From Oscillospiraceae bacterium (GTDB taxonomy: Bacteria; Bacillota; Clostridia; Oscillospirales; Oscillospiraceae), in contig JAFUNI010000016.1 in NCBI GenBank assembly GCA_017482385.1, positions 62,001-126,000 on the forward strand: a DNA stretch of 64,000 nucleotides. The letters are read 5' to 3'. The position numbers were made by a program, and so were the translations under genes. The notes beneath the pieces are model-generated. The model had not been told where the DNA came from, made no database searches, and worked only from the letters and a program-made list of their open reading frames with translations. The number at the start of each line of letters is the position of its first letter. Position 1 is the stretch's first letter. Of this stretch, positions 23,238 to 32,918 are shown in pieces.

Positions 23238-24614
23238 TTATTTAGCCTGTATGTAAAACAGAGCGTTTTGTATGATGAAATTCATATAAGTTTCTACCGC
23301 AAGTGTCATACATTCGTTGGTATAGGGGGTGGGGAAATTCTTTGTGGTGAGGTATTCCACCGTGATGGTGGGTACTCCGTACTCATTCCAGATACGACCT
23401 TCAAAATACTGGCTGCCCTTTTCATAAGAGCCGGGCACTTTGGAAAGGTCGGAATTTTCCTTTGCGTGACCCAATTGCTTGTAGCGGTGATACATATGAT
23501 TTGTGGTTTTGTAGTTTGCCACAGCGTTCTCGGAATAATTGATAAAATTAAAATACAGCGCAACATCGGAGGAACAGCTGTCAGCAATGTGGAAGTCCAT
23601 AACCACATCTGTATCCTCAGCATACTGGGCAAAGCAGGCCATCACATTTTTGCTTTCCTGTTGGGTAAGATTTTTATAATCCCGGTTCAGATCCTGGCCT
23701 TTTCCGTTGGTGCGTGTGTGCGTGTTGGAAACACTCCATACATTCACCAAAGGAATCACAACAAACCGGACTTTCTGTCGCAGGGTATAGAGGAGTGTGT
23801 CCTCAGGCTTGGCATCGGCAATGAGTTGCATAGTCTTAGCTAAAGCAAAGTAGCCGACCATTTCGTCGCCGTGGGTGCCGCCGTTGAGGAACAGTGTAGT
23901 TTCATAATCTTCCGGTTCGTACACGTAGCAGTACATATCATACTCTCCGGTAGCGTCCTTGCCAATGGAACTGCGGGTGATATAGTTGGGGTATTTTTCC
24001 CGCAACGGCTCATAGAGATTGTTGACAAATTCTTCGGATGTCCAGTTAGCATCACCCAGAGTCTTATCTTTGATGATGTCGCCGACAGGCTCTGGGATGT
24101 ACCAGGGACCTTGGGTGTCTGTTTGTTGAACGATGGTACGCTCACCGATATAGATGGGATCGGAAGAACCGGTATAAACAACTAAATACTCATCGGTGGA
24201 ATATGTCCGGCAGTTATACATAAAGCGGATTTCTTTGCTGGGGTTTTGAACAGGAGCCTTGAGGGCTGTGCCGTTAGTAAGCTGTTGTCCGACAGTAAGA
24301 CTGCGGGGGTCGGCGGAAAAACTTGTAGCCGCAGCGCAGGGGACACCTGCAGGAATCTTCACCTCATAGCATTTGCCGTATTCACCCTTAAACACAAATG
24401 CGCCAACATTGGTCTGATTTGTAACATCCAGTGTGGATTGCCCGGATTGACCCAGCACAATTCCGGGCGCATACAGGTCCTTGGAGAAAATATCCTTGGG
24501 CAGGAAAGGCGCATCTTCTGCAGCGTTGTATGTAGTCAATTTTGTTTTATTTGTGCAGGCGGCCAGGGTGAAAACTGTGATGACAACCAGCAGCAAGGCG
24601 ATGATACTCTTCAT
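23238..24614 (-). CDS. Secreted M14 family zinc carboxypeptidase-like lipoprotein
   Basis: The 458-residue product begins with a lipoprotein signal (FTLAAC lipobox). The first 170 residues are beta-rich. The rest is an M14 carboxypeptidase domain: zinc motif GGTHGDE, NTHTRTNGKGQDLNRDY, the third ligand in DFHIADS, and catalytic Glu in TVEYLT. It would trim peptides or amide-linked groups at the cell surface, possibly cell-wall or host peptides. It is divergent from a LysR gene that may control it. Confidence 0.87.
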   Translation of the reverse strand: MKSIIALLLVVITVFTLAACTNKTKLTTYNAAEDAPFLPKDIFSKDLYAPGIVLGQSGQSTLDVTNQTNVGAFVFKGEYGKCYEVKIPAGVPCAAATSFSADPRSLTVGQQLTNGTALKAPVQNPSKEIRFMYNCRTYSTDEYLVVYTGSSDPIYIGERTIVQQTDTQGPWYIPEPVGDIIKDKTLGDANWTSEEFVNNLYEPLREKYPNYITRSSIGKDATGEYDMYCYVYEPEDYETTLFLNGGTHGDEMVGYFALAKTMQLIADAKPEDTLLYTLRQKVRFVVIPLVNVWSVSNTHTRTNGKGQDLNRDYKNLTQQESKNVMACFAQYAEDTDVVMDFHIADSCSSDVALYFNFINYSENAVANYKTTNHMYHRYKQLGHAKENSDLSKVPGSYEKGSQYFEGRIWNEYGVPTITVEYLTTKNFPTPYTNECMTLAVETYMNFIIQNALFYIQAK

Positions 24615-24664
24615 AATTATAGTTATCCTTTCGATTTGATTATAGTTCTCGGTTCCGTGATTAT

Positions 24665-24694
24665 ATTATATAGCATATCTTATGAAGTTGTAAA
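24665..24694 (-). promoter_or_regulatory. Promoter of the M14 gene
   Basis: Minus strand TTTACA (24689-24694), 18 bases, TATAAT (24665-24670); a TATATA overlaps at 16 bases. Confidence 0.6.
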
Positions 24695-24712
24695 GAATCT
24701 ATAAAAATGGCC

Positions 24713-24741
24713 TTGCTATCACTTTGAAGATGTGCTAAGAT
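24713..24741 (+). promoter_or_regulatory. Promoter of the LysR gene
   Basis: TTGCTA (24713-24718), 17 bases, TAAGAT (24736-24741) with extended TGC. Confidence 0.6.
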
Positions 24742-24763
24742 GTTTGGAAGGGGGAATAGAACT

Positions 24764-25621
24764 ATGGAAATGCTCCAACTGCGCTATTTTTATGAAAGTG
24801 CTTTGGCAGAAAGCTTTTCAAAAACTGCCCAAAAGTATATGGTGCCCGCATCTTCCGTGTCGGCTTCCGTGAGACGGCTGGAACAGGAACTGGGTACAGA
24901 ATTGTTTGTACGAACAGGAAATCGCATTGAACTGAACGAAAATGGCAAGCGTTTTTTAGAGACTGTCGGTAACACACTGACCCAACTGGATGTTGCGGTC
25001 AACACGATTACGCAGCAACCCGCTGAAAAACAAACCATATCCATCTTGGCCCATTGTGCCCGTGAAACCTTAGTATACTGGATAACAAGATTTTATCGCA
25101 TGTATCCGTCGGTTTCCTTTAAGATGAATTTCGAAGACACTCCGGAGAATTACGGGAAATACGATATTATTGTCAGTTCTCACGAAGTTGGTTTGGAAAA
25201 TTATGAATCCTTCCCGTGGCGTAAATTCTATATTCGTGTTGAGGCGTTGGATACAGATCCTCTTTGCAGAGGGCCTGTAACATTAAGCCAGCTTCGAGAC
25301 CGTGTATTTGTTACAACAAAGGCAAACAAGGGGAGCTTTCAGATTTTTACCAAAGCCTGTGAGCTGCAAGGCTTTACTCCCAAAGTGTTTTTGGAGTGCG
25401 ATGATTATAGTTGCCGAACTAAAGCGTTGATGACCGGTATATGTCTTGGCTTAAATTTGGGAAGGCGGGATGAGAATGCCCGAAATACCAATACGCAGTT
25501 TCTATCAATCACTGACTTTAATGAAGAATTTCTTATGAAGGTGTTTTATAGAAAAGAGCATTGTGACGGACATATTAAATTGTTTTTGGACCTGCTGAAA
25601 AGCTATGTGGTAACAACATAA
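24764..25621 (+). CDS. LysR family transcriptional regulator
   Basis: Starting at the ATG at 24764 (MEMLQLRYFYESA) the product has 285 residues. The N-terminal 60 residues are the LysR winged helix (SFSKTAQKYMVPASSVSASVRRLEQELGTELFVR). The effector-binding domain follows, somewhat shorter than usual. Co-inducer unknown. It is divergent from the M14 carboxypeptidase gene, a typical LysR-target arrangement. Confidence 0.9.
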   Translation: MEMLQLRYFYESALAESFSKTAQKYMVPASSVSASVRRLEQELGTELFVRTGNRIELNENGKRFLETVGNTLTQLDVAVNTITQQPAEKQTISILAHCARETLVYWITRFYRMYPSVSFKMNFEDTPENYGKYDIIVSSHEVGLENYESFPWRKFYIRVEALDTDPLCRGPVTLSQLRDRVFVTTKANKGSFQIFTKACELQGFTPKVFLECDDYSCRTKALMTGICLGLNLGRRDENARNTNTQFLSITDFNEEFLMKVFYRKEHCDGHIKLFLDLLKSYVVTT

Positions 25622-25652
25622 AAGGACGAGGGATTTTCCCTCGTCCTTTTTT
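25621..25652. terminator. Bidirectional terminator
   Basis: GGACGAGGGA (25624-25633), loop TTT and TCCCTCGTCC (25637-25646) flanked by A and T runs; it serves the LysR gene (+) and RNase J (-). Confidence 0.92.
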
Positions 25653-25653
25653 C

Positions 25654-27309
25654 TTAAACTTCTGTAATCACAGGCAAAATCATAGGATTGCGCTTGGTGG
25701 TCTTGTACAGGTAACCGCTCAAGTCATTCTTGATGGCGGATTTTAAGGTCGCATAATCCCGGATGCGTTTGCGGCCGCACCGGTCAATGGCTTCCAGTAC
25801 CACGTTCCGCAGTTCGTCCATCAGCTCCTCGGATTCCTTCACATAAATAAAACCTCTGGTGATGATATCCGGGCCGGAGAGGATCTCTCCGTCCAAACCG
25901 CTGATGTTGACACATACCACGATCATACCGTCCTGGGCCAAATGCTTCCGATCCCGCAGGACCACGCTGCCCACATCGCCTACACCGGTGCCGTCCACAA
26001 AGACCTTGCCGGCAGGTACAGTGCCGTTTTCTTTGCAGGTTTTGCCGGTGAATTCGAACACAGAGCCAATCTCGCCGATCCGCACATTCTTGGCAGGCAT
26101 ACCCACCGTAGTGGCAAGCCTTCCGTGGATCTGCAAATGCCGCTGTTCGCCGTGAACAGGCAGGAAAAATTTGGGCTTACAAAGAGCGTGAATGATTTTC
26201 AGTTCTTCCTGGCAGGCGTGGCCGGAAACATGCAGACCCTCGCTCTTTTCGTAAACCACCTCAGCGCCCTTCCGGTACAGCTCATTGATGATCCGGGAGA
26301 CCGCCTTTTCGTTACCGGGAATGGCAGATGCGGAAATGATGACCCGGTCGCCGGATTGGATGTCCACCTGCTTATGGGTGGAGAAAGCCATCCGGTACAG
26401 AGCGGACATGTTTTCGCCCTGGGAGCCGGTGGAAACGATCACAACCTTGTTCTTGGGTAAACTCTTGGTAGCGGCCAGGTCCACCAAAACCCCGGCAGGG
26501 AGCTTGATGTAGCCCAATTCCTGGGCGACCTTCAGCATATTCTCCATACTCCGACCGGTGACAGCCACCTTTCTGCCATAGCGGTGGGCGGTAGCCAATA
26601 CCGCCTGGATGCGATGCATATTGGATGCAAAGGTGGTAACGATGATCCGGCTGTCGCAGTTCTTGAACTGACGATCAAGACCCTCTGCCACAACATTTTC
26701 GCTGGGTGTGTAGCCGGGCCGCTCCACATTGGTGGAGTCGCACAGCAGCGCCAGAACACCAGCATTACCCAGTTCGCCGAACCGGGTCAGATCGATCATG
26801 CCGTCCTTGGCTGTGGTGTCGATCTTGAAGTCGCCGGTCATCACCACTGTGCCCACCGGGGTGTGGATGGCGAAGGCCACCGCATCGGCGATGGAGTGGT
26901 TCACATGGATAAACTCCACGGTAAAACAGCCGGCCTTTACCACATCGCCGGGTTTGTGAGTCACCAGCTTCACAGCGTCCTGCAGCCGGTGTTCCTCTAA
27001 CTTCAGCCGAATAAGGCCGTTGGTCATAGCAGTGCCGTGAATGGGACAGTTCACCTGCTGCATACAGTAGGGGATAGAACCGATGTGGTCCTCGTGACCG
27101 TGGGTAATGAACATACCCCGCAGCTTTTTGGCGTTCTGCACCAGGTAGCTGAAGTCGGGGATCACCAGATCCACGCCGTACATTTCTTCATCGGGGAAAC
27201 CAACGCCGCAGTCCACCACGATCATATCTCTGCCGTATTCCAAAACGGTAATATTCTTACCGATCTCGTCCAGTCCGCCAAGGGGAATAATTTTCAGTTT
27301 TTCTGCCAA
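25654..27309 (-). CDS. rnj: Ribonuclease J
   Basis: I use a TTG start at 27309, with AAAGGAGT upstream, so the protein begins as clostridial RNase J does (AEKLKIIPLGGLDEIGKN). The ATG at 27339 lacks a site. The 551-residue product has the metallo-beta-lactamase zinc motif HGHEDH (residues 70-75), the beta-CASP domain with SGHACQEEL, and the C-terminal domain. RNase J is a 5'-3' exonuclease and endonuclease central to mRNA decay and rRNA maturation in Firmicutes. A leader of about 146 nucleotides precedes it. Confidence 0.95.
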   Translation of the reverse strand: MAEKLKIIPLGGLDEIGKNITVLEYGRDMIVVDCGVGFPDEEMYGVDLVIPDFSYLVQNAKKLRGMFITHGHEDHIGSIPYCMQQVNCPIHGTAMTNGLIRLKLEEHRLQDAVKLVTHKPGDVVKAGCFTVEFIHVNHSIADAVAFAIHTPVGTVVMTGDFKIDTTAKDGMIDLTRFGELGNAGVLALLCDSTNVERPGYTPSENVVAEGLDRQFKNCDSRIIVTTFASNMHRIQAVLATAHRYGRKVAVTGRSMENMLKVAQELGYIKLPAGVLVDLAATKSLPKNKVVIVSTGSQGENMSALYRMAFSTHKQVDIQSGDRVIISASAIPGNEKAVSRIINELYRKGAEVVYEKSEGLHVSGHACQEELKIIHALCKPKFFLPVHGEQRHLQIHGRLATTVGMPAKNVRIGEIGSVFEFTGKTCKENGTVPAGKVFVDGTGVGDVGSVVLRDRKHLAQDGMIVVCVNISGLDGEILSGPDIITRGFIYVKESEELMDELRNVVLEAIDRCGRKRIRDYATLKSAIKNDLSGYLYKTTKRNPMILPVITEV

Positions 27310-27461
27310 TTGTAAATAACTCCTTTCAAAATTAGACATAGCAAATCTGCAGCCGTTTGGTGCTTTTCATGGCCCTGTACCGCCCAAAAGCAACAAAAAC
27401 GCCTGCTGATATATGGATTTTCTCTCTTGCCCGGGACTGCCTACCCGGAGCTTCTTTGTTG

Positions 27462-27490
27462 ATTATAACACAAAAATGCCCGCTTGTATA
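27462..27490 (-). promoter_or_regulatory. Promoter of RNase J
   Basis: Minus strand TATACA (27485-27490), 17 bases, TATAAT (27462-27467) with extended TGT. Confidence 0.55.
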
Positions 27491-27514
27491 CCTTAAATTT
27501 TGAAGTTACAAAAC

Positions 27515-27567
27515 AGTAACAAAAATATACGGAAAAAGTTAAAAATAGTAACATAAATATACGGAAA
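27515..27567 (+). repeat. Two 21-bp direct repeats upstream of the lipoprotein gene
   Basis: AGTAACAAAAATATACGGAAA (27515-27535) recurs at 27547-27567 with one mismatch. The start-to-start distance is 32 bp, about three helical turns, so both copies face the same side of DNA. They look like binding sites for an activator or repressor. Confidence 0.65.
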
Positions 27568-27651
27568 TATGACAATAAGAAACAAATTAAAACATTGACT
27601 TGGTTATTCCGATATGAGAAAATATAAATGAACAGGAAAGAGGTGATTCCG

Positions 27652-27711
27652 ATGGACCCAAAGCGCTTTTACAACAGTTTGTACGAATGCGGGACTGCAC
27701 ATAAAAATTGA
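27652..27711 (+). CDS. 19-residue leader peptide coupled to the lipoprotein gene
   Basis: A short frame with AAAGAGGTGA upstream encodes MDPKRFYNSLYECGTAHKN. Its TGA stop overlaps the GAGGTGA ribosome binding site of the next gene, so ribosomes ending here would be placed to start there. It is too short to classify; it may be a leader or a remnant of a longer gene. Confidence 0.5.
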   Translation: MDPKRFYNSLYECGTAHKN

Positions 27712-27721
27712 GGTGATGATT

Positions 27722-28984
27722 ATGAAAAAAATAGTTTACATATTGCTTTTGGCGCTGCTGCTCACCGCCTGCGGCAAAGAAAAAACGCAAGAACCAACAG
27801 TTACCACTGACCCAACCACCGCACCAACCACCGCCACGGCAATGGCAGAAGTGGATAAATTCCAAAAATTTATAAAAGACAACTGGTGGTATTGGCGGGC
27901 TTTGGGCTGTACCTTTGAAAAACCGGAAGATGTTTCTGCAGAATTCTTCTTCTATATGGGTTTATCTGCAGAAGATGAAAAAACCTTCAACACGACAATA
28001 ACCGTGGAGGAACAGGCCGCACTCGATGATATCTACCTTCAGAAATACGGAAAGGAACCTCCTACTGTCGGCAGCACGATAAAACTTCCTGTGGAAGCTA
28101 TGAACAAAGCACTGTCCATTCTGGATATAACCGTTGAGGATATTGAAATCCCCAGCCATTGGTTGTACTACGATAAGACGGATGCCTACTATTTCTGGGT
28201 CAGCGATGCCTACGGCGTTGTTGGTTGGAAAGTAACAGAGGTGGAAAAAGGCACAAACGGCATTGAGAAAGTTTATTGGGAAACTTCACAGAGTCACTGG
28301 AATACCGCAACTGAGGAATTTTACTTAAATGGTGTAAAAATGGTAATGACGCTGCAGGAAAAACCAGATGGCAGCTACTTGGTTTTGTCCAATCTGCCTG
28401 TGGAACCGGTGGGGCCTGTTACCGCGGATGACTTCACACAGTTTTTTAAGGATGAATACTGGTATAAGCGGGCATTGGGTTGTACCTTTGAAAAACCGGA
28501 AGATATTTCGCTCAGGTTTTATTTCTACACAGGTATAGGCGAACACGGTCATAACGATTACAAATATTTCACTTCCGAAGAACAAGCTTTTTTGGCCAAG
28601 GCCTACAAGGATAAATACGGCAGGGAAGAATATACGATGGCAACCAGATTGCCGGTTAAAAAGATTGAAAAGGCCTTATCGATTTTGGGTGTAACCTTGG
28701 AAGATGTTGAGATCCCTGAAAGTTGGGTGTACTACGATAAGACGGATGCCTACTATTTCTGGGTCAGCGATGCCTACGGCGTTGACAGCTGGAAAGTAAC
28801 AAAGGTGGAAAATGGCACAAACGGCATTGTGAAGGTTTATTGGGAAGGTCCGCAGAGACACTTGAATACCGCAACCAACAAATTTTACAGGGAAGATTAT
28901 CCAAGAATGGTAATGACTCTGCAGAAAAAGCCGGACGGAAGGATTTTTGTCCTGTCCAATCTTCCTGTGAATAATACAAGATAA
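27722..28984 (+). CDS. Lipoprotein with two tandem about 188-residue repeats
   Basis: The ATG at 27722 (MKKIVYILLLALLLTACG) has GAGGTGA at good spacing and gives 420 residues. A lipoprotein signal (LLTAC lipobox) is followed by a Thr/Pro linker and then two copies of one domain, each with W-Y-x-RALGCTFEKPED, KALSIL, and YYDKTDAYYFWVSDAYG. The copies are offset by 564 bp (188 codons), and 57 bp within them are identical. I do not recognise the family; it is likely a surface protein. It is monocistronic, with a terminator directly after. Confidence 0.8.
   Translation: MKKIVYILLLALLLTACGKEKTQEPTVTTDPTTAPTTATAMAEVDKFQKFIKDNWWYWRALGCTFEKPEDVSAEFFFYMGLSAEDEKTFNTTITVEEQAALDDIYLQKYGKEPPTVGSTIKLPVEAMNKALSILDITVEDIEIPSHWLYYDKTDAYYFWVSDAYGVVGWKVTEVEKGTNGIEKVYWETSQSHWNTATEEFYLNGVKMVMTLQEKPDGSYLVLSNLPVEPVGPVTADDFTQFFKDEYWYKRALGCTFEKPEDISLRFYFYTGIGEHGHNDYKYFTSEEQAFLAKAYKDKYGREEYTMATRLPVKKIEKALSILGVTLEDVEIPESWVYYDKTDAYYFWVSDAYGVDSWKVTKVENGTNGIVKVYWEGPQRHLNTATNKFYREDYPRMVMTLQKKPDGRIFVLSNLPVNNTR
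28164..28220 (+). repeat. Exact 57-bp repeat, copy 1
   Basis: This segment is identical to 28728-28784 in the same gene, 564 bp downstream. Bases on either side differ. Confidence 0.9.
28728..28784 (+). repeat. Exact 57-bp repeat, copy 2
   Basis: Second copy of the internal repeat of the lipoprotein gene. The rest of the two domains has diverged more, which suggests recent gene conversion or strong local constraint. Confidence 0.9.
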
Positions 28985-29014
28985 AAAAGAACGGCCTTGG
29001 GCCGTTCTTTTTTT
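28983..29014 (+). terminator. Terminator of the lipoprotein gene
   Basis: GAACGGCC (28989-28996), loop TTG and GGCCGTTC (29000-29007) followed by seven T. Confidence 0.93.
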
Positions 29015-29036
29015 ATGCCAAAAGTGAAAATCCCTG

Positions 29037-29065
29037 TTGCACTTTTCGGCGATCTGTTATATTAT
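29037..29065 (+). promoter_or_regulatory. Promoter of gdpP
   Basis: TTGCAC (29037-29042), 17 bases, TATTAT (29060-29065). Confidence 0.6.
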
Positions 29066-29119
29066 AAAGAATAATGGACTATTCTGGGTAGTATACCCAT
29101 TTGTAAGGAGGCGACCCAA

Positions 29120-31096
29120 GTGAAAAAGAAGCTTCGCAGAATACTGCAGCCCAATATGGGCATCTATTTGGCCCTGTTCCTGGTATTCATCATCGCAACG
29201 GCTGTTTTCCGTCAGTTTGTCCTTGCCGGGTTGCAGATGGGTGTTTGGCTGCTCCTTTTGGCTGCGTATCTGTTGCACTATGCCCGCCGGAAAAAGCAGG
29301 TAAAAGACTTTGTTGAGAAAACCATAAACCAGCAGGCCGGCGTGTCCGGGCAAAAGCCGCCCTTTCCCATGGCGGTGGTGCGTATGGCAGACGGTGACAT
29401 TGTGTTTGCCAATGACCGCTTTCTCAAGCTCACCGGTCTGAACGATACCTTGAAAGAACGAAATATCAGTGATGTTCTGTCCGGATTTGATATTCAGTGG
29501 CTTTCCGAGGGCAAAAATGAATACCCCTATGATGTGCGGTATGCAGGCCAGCGTTTCAGAGTGTACGGCTCTGTGATCCAGGACAGTGAAGCGCCGGAGA
29601 TCCAGTTGGGCGTGATGTATTTTGCAGATCTGACCGAACTGTATCAGATACGGGATGAATATATCCGCTCCCGCCCCGTGGTATCCATTATTTTGGTGGA
29701 CAACTATGAGGAACTGACCAAGAACCTGTCCGAGGGCGCAATGTCCTCACTCAACGCCAAGATCAACGATGCCATCACCCAGTGGACAGAAAGCTACCAC
29801 GGCCTCCTGCGCCGGTTAGAGCGAAACCGCTACCTGTTTGTTTTTGAAAAGCGGGATTTGAAACGGGCTATGGATGACAAATTCTCCCTTTTGGAGGATG
29901 TGCACGCTATTACCAGCCCGTCCGGCCTGGCCGCATCCATATCTTTCGGCTTGGGTGTTGAGGGCGAGACCTTTGAGGAGGGCTTTGAGTTTGCATCCCT
30001 GGCCATCGAGATGGCTCTGAGCCGCGGCGGTGACCAGGCAGTTGTGAAGGATCGCATCAACTTCAATTTCTACGGCGGCCGCAATAAGGAAGCTGAGCAG
30101 CGCAGCAAGGTGCGTTCCCGTGTGACAGCCAACTCATTGATGGAGCTGATCGGAAAGAGCAGCCGTGTGCTGATCATGGGTCACAAAAATGCGGACCTGG
30201 ATGCCATCGGCGCAGCGCTGGGCATCTACTGTATGTGCCGAAAGAAGGGTAAGCCTGCCCATATCGTGCTGGACATGCAGGAAAATATGGCTCCGGATTT
30301 CATAAAGGAGATCCGCCAGGACTCTGTGTATGCGGATGCCTTTATTACCGGGCAGGATGCAATGCTTTTAAGCGATAACCGTACCACCCTGGTGGTAGTG
30401 GATACCAACCGCCCGGACCAGGTGGAGTGCAGACCTTTGCTGGAGGCAGTGCCCCAGGTGTGCGTGGTGGACCACCATCGCCGTGCTGCAGATTATATCA
30501 ATCCTGTTGTGGTCAATCTCCATGAGCCTTACGCATCTTCCGCATCGGAGCTGGTAACGGAGCTGTTGCAGTATGCAGTTGAAATGAATGATGTTCTGCC
30601 CATCGAGGCCAAGGCGCTGATGGCTGGCATCTTCTTAGATACCAAGAGCTTTAATATCCGTACCGGTGAGCGTACCTTTGAGGCCGCCGCATTCCTGCGG
30701 CAATTGGGCGCGGATACGGTGGAGGTTAAAAAGCTGCTGCAGAACGATTTCCAGGATACGGTGGAAAAGTACCGGATCATCCAGTCCGCAAGACTTTACC
30801 GCCAGGACATCGCCATTGCCAAACTGGATTCCGGTACCACACGGGTGCTGGCATCCCAGGCGGCAGATGAACTTTTAAACATTACCGGCATCAGCGCATC
30901 CTTTGTGCTGTATCCGGATGGGGAGCGGGTGATGGTTTCTGCCCGTTCCATTGGTGAAACCAATGTACAGGTGGTTTTGGAACCCCTTGGCGGCGGCGGC
31001 AACACCGCAACCGCAGGCGCCCAAATCACCGGCAAGACCGTGGACGAAGTCCTGGATATGTTGGTGGAATCCATAGATAAATTCTTTGAGGAGTAA
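29120..31096 (+). CDS. gdpP: Cyclic-di-AMP phosphodiesterase GdpP
   Basis: The 658-residue protein has the GdpP (YybT) architecture: two N-terminal membrane helices (about 13-58), a PAS-like domain, a degenerate GGDEF domain, and a DHH/DHHA1 phosphodiesterase ([26 protein letters not shown], then [12 protein letters not shown]). It hydrolyses c-di-AMP and so controls potassium and osmotic balance. The start is a GTG with AAGGAGG upstream. It is followed after 5 bases by rplI and then dnaB, the conserved Firmicute order. Confidence 0.95.
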   Translation: MKKKLRRILQPNMGIYLALFLVFIIATAVFRQFVLAGLQMGVWLLLLAAYLLHYARRKKQVKDFVEKTINQQAGVSGQKPPFPMAVVRMADGDIVFANDRFLKLTGLNDTLKERNISDVLSGFDIQWLSEGKNEYPYDVRYAGQRFRVYGSVIQDSEAPEIQLGVMYFADLTELYQIRDEYIRSRPVVSIILVDNYEELTKNLSEGAMSSLNAKINDAITQWTESYHGLLRRLERNRYLFVFEKRDLKRAMDDKFSLLEDVHAITSPSGLAASISFGLGVEGETFEEGFEFASLAIEMALSRGGDQAVVKDRINFNFYGGRNKEAEQRSKVRSRVTANSLMELIGKSSRVLIMGHKNADLDAIGAALGIYCMCRKKGKPAHIVLDMQENMAPDFIKEIRQDSVYADAFITGQDAMLLSDNRTTLVVVDTNRPDQVECRPLLEAVPQVCVVDHHRRAADYINPVVVNLHEPYASSASELVTELLQYAVEMNDVLPIEAKALMAGIFLDTKSFNIRTGERTFEAAAFLRQLGADTVEVKKLLQNDFQDTVEKYRIIQSARLYRQDIAIAKLDSGTTRVLASQAADELLNITGISASFVLYPDGERVMVSARSIGETNVQVVLEPLGGGGNTATAGAQITGKTVDEVLDMLVESIDKFFEE

Positions 31097-31101
31097 AAAT
31101 T

Positions 31102-31548
31102 ATGAAAGTTATTTTGTTACAGGATGTTAAGGGTAAGGGCAAGAAGGGCCAGATGCTGGAGATCTCCGACGGCTACGCACGGAATTTCCTCCTGCCCAAG
31201 AAACTGGCTATTGAGGCTACCCCCGACGCTATCAACACCATGCGTATGAACGATAAGGCTGCCGCGGAGCGCGCCGCCAAGGAGCGCGCCGAAGCACTGG
31301 AAATCTCCCACAAGCTGCGGGAGATGACCCTGGTAGTCACTGCCAAGGGTGGCGGCGCCGGTAAGCTGTTCGGTTCTGTCACCAGCCAGGAAATTGCCGA
31401 TGCCTTGAAGGCTAAGTCCGGTATTGCCATCGACAAGCGGAAGATCGTGCTGTCCGATTCTATCAAGAATGTGGGTACCTACACTGTTCAGTGCAAACTG
31501 GGCTATGAGATCACCGCACCGCTGACTGTGAAGATCGAGGAAGTGTAA
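31102..31548 (+). CDS. rplI: 50S ribosomal protein L9
   Basis: The 148-residue protein is full-length L9. The N-terminal RNA-binding domain ([30 protein letters not shown]) is joined by a long helix to the C-terminal domain ([16 protein letters not shown]). L9 binds 23S rRNA near the L1 stalk and helps hold the reading frame. It sits between gdpP and dnaB in one operon. Confidence 0.97.
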   Translation: MKVILLQDVKGKGKKGQMLEISDGYARNFLLPKKLAIEATPDAINTMRMNDKAAAERAAKERAEALEISHKLREMTLVVTAKGGGAGKLFGSVTSQEIADALKAKSGIAIDKRKIVLSDSIKNVGTYTVQCKLGYEITAPLTVKIEEV

Positions 31549-31580
31549 AGAAATAAACCTTACAGAAAGGAGATTTGGGT

Positions 31581-32918
31581 ATGGATGAAGAACTGATCGT
31601 GAAACAGCCACCCTATTCTCTGGAAGCTGAGCAGGCGGTGCTGGGTTCTATTTTGATCGACAGCCGCTGTCTGCCGGATGTAATCGAAAAAGTCAGTCCC
31701 AAGGACTTCTATTTGCAGCAGAACCGGGAGATTTTTGAAACGGTCTATACCATGTTCAATTTCTCCGAAACCGTTGACCCGGTCACTGTGCTGGATAAAA
31801 TGCGAGAGCTGGGCGTTTTCCACGACAATTCCCGTGACTATATCATGCAGCTTATGGAGATTACCCCCACCGCGGCCAATGCGGTGCGCTATGCCGGTAT
31901 CGTCCGGGAAAAGGCAATGCTCCGGGCGCTGGGCGATGCTTCTACGGATATTTCCAAAATGGTCCAGGAGCAGGTGGGTACTACCGGTGAGATCCTGGAA
32001 GCTGCAGAAAAGAAGATTTACAATATCCGCAAGGGTGAGACCGGTGATTCTTTGGAGCACATCGGTGTGACACTCCATAAGGTCTTTGACCGCTTGAAGG
32101 TGCTGAGCCAATCGGATTCTGCCATTCCCGGCCTTTCCACCGGTATGGTGGATCTGGACAAGAAGATTAACGGCTTGAACAATTCGGATTTGCTGTTGGT
32201 TGCTGCCCGTCCCGCTATGGGTAAATCCGCATTTTCTTTGAATATTGCCTTGAATGTGGCAAAAAAGACCAATAAGACTGTGGCAATGTTCAACTTGGAA
32301 ATGTCCCGGGAGCAGCTTGCTATGCGTCTGCTGGCTATTGAAAGCTTTGTGGACGGCCAAAAAATGGCTACCGGCAAACTCTCTGAGGACGAGTGGAATC
32401 GGCTGAGTATGGCAGCGGTTGCTCTGAGCCAGACGGATATTCGCATTGACGATAACCCCTCCATCACTGTGGCGGAAATGAACGCCAAATGCCGCCGGGT
32501 GGAGAATTTGGGACTTGTGGTCATTGACTATTTGCAGCTGATGAACGGCTCCGGCTACGGCAAGGGCGGCGACAGCCGTGTGAACGTGGTCAGTGAGATA
32601 TCCCGTTCGTTGAAGATCATGGCCAAGGAACTGAATGTTCCCGTTATCTGCCTCAGCCAGCTGTCCCGTGGCCCGGAAAGCCGTACGGATAAGCGGCCTA
32701 TGCTCTCCGACCTCCGGGAATCCGGCGCTATCGAGCAGGATGCCGATGAGGTACTGTTCCTGTACCGGGACGAGTATTATAACGAAAACAGCGAGGATAA
32801 GGGCGTTGCCGAGTGCATTGTGGCAAAGAACCGCCACGGTGAAGTTGGCACAGTGAAGCTCCAGTGGATTCCTCAGTATCAGACCTTTACCGACCGGGAG
32901 TGGAAACATGCTGAATAA
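31581..32918 (+). CDS. dnaB: Replicative DNA helicase DnaB
   Basis: The ATG at 31581 with AAAGGAG upstream gives 445 residues. The N-terminal domain (PPYSLEAEQAVLGSIL) and the RecA-like domain (ARPAMGKSAFSLN Walker A; VVIDYLQLM Walker B; SDLRESGAIEQDAD) are complete. It unwinds DNA at the replication fork as a hexamer. No intein or insertion is seen. It overlaps tilS by 11 bases. Confidence 0.97.
   Translation: MDEELIVKQPPYSLEAEQAVLGSILIDSRCLPDVIEKVSPKDFYLQQNREIFETVYTMFNFSETVDPVTVLDKMRELGVFHDNSRDYIMQLMEITPTAANAVRYAGIVREKAMLRALGDASTDISKMVQEQVGTTGEILEAAEKKIYNIRKGETGDSLEHIGVTLHKVFDRLKVLSQSDSAIPGLSTGMVDLDKKINGLNNSDLLLVAARPAMGKSAFSLNIALNVAKKTNKTVAMFNLEMSREQLAMRLLAIESFVDGQKMATGKLSEDEWNRLSMAAVALSQTDIRIDDNPSITVAEMNAKCRRVENLGLVVIDYLQLMNGSGYGKGGDSRVNVVSEISRSLKIMAKELNVPVICLSQLSRGPESRTDKRPMLSDLRESGAIEQDADEVLFLYRDEYYNENSEDKGVAECIVAKNRHGEVGTVKLQWIPQYQTFTDREWKHAE

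Larger units (their letters stand above)
27310..27651. other. 342-bp intergenic region
   Basis: The left part holds the RNase J leader (27310 to about 27455), with a small CCGGG/CCCGG hairpin. The right part is very AT-rich and holds a pair of 21-bp direct repeats. No tRNA or known RNA is visible. Confidence 0.7.

Noticed and set aside
27310..27460. Known small RNA in the RNase J leader
   Set aside because: No recognisable consensus; only one short hairpin.
31560..32909. Long minus-strand frame opposite dnaB
   Set aside because: Shadow of a complete DnaB gene.
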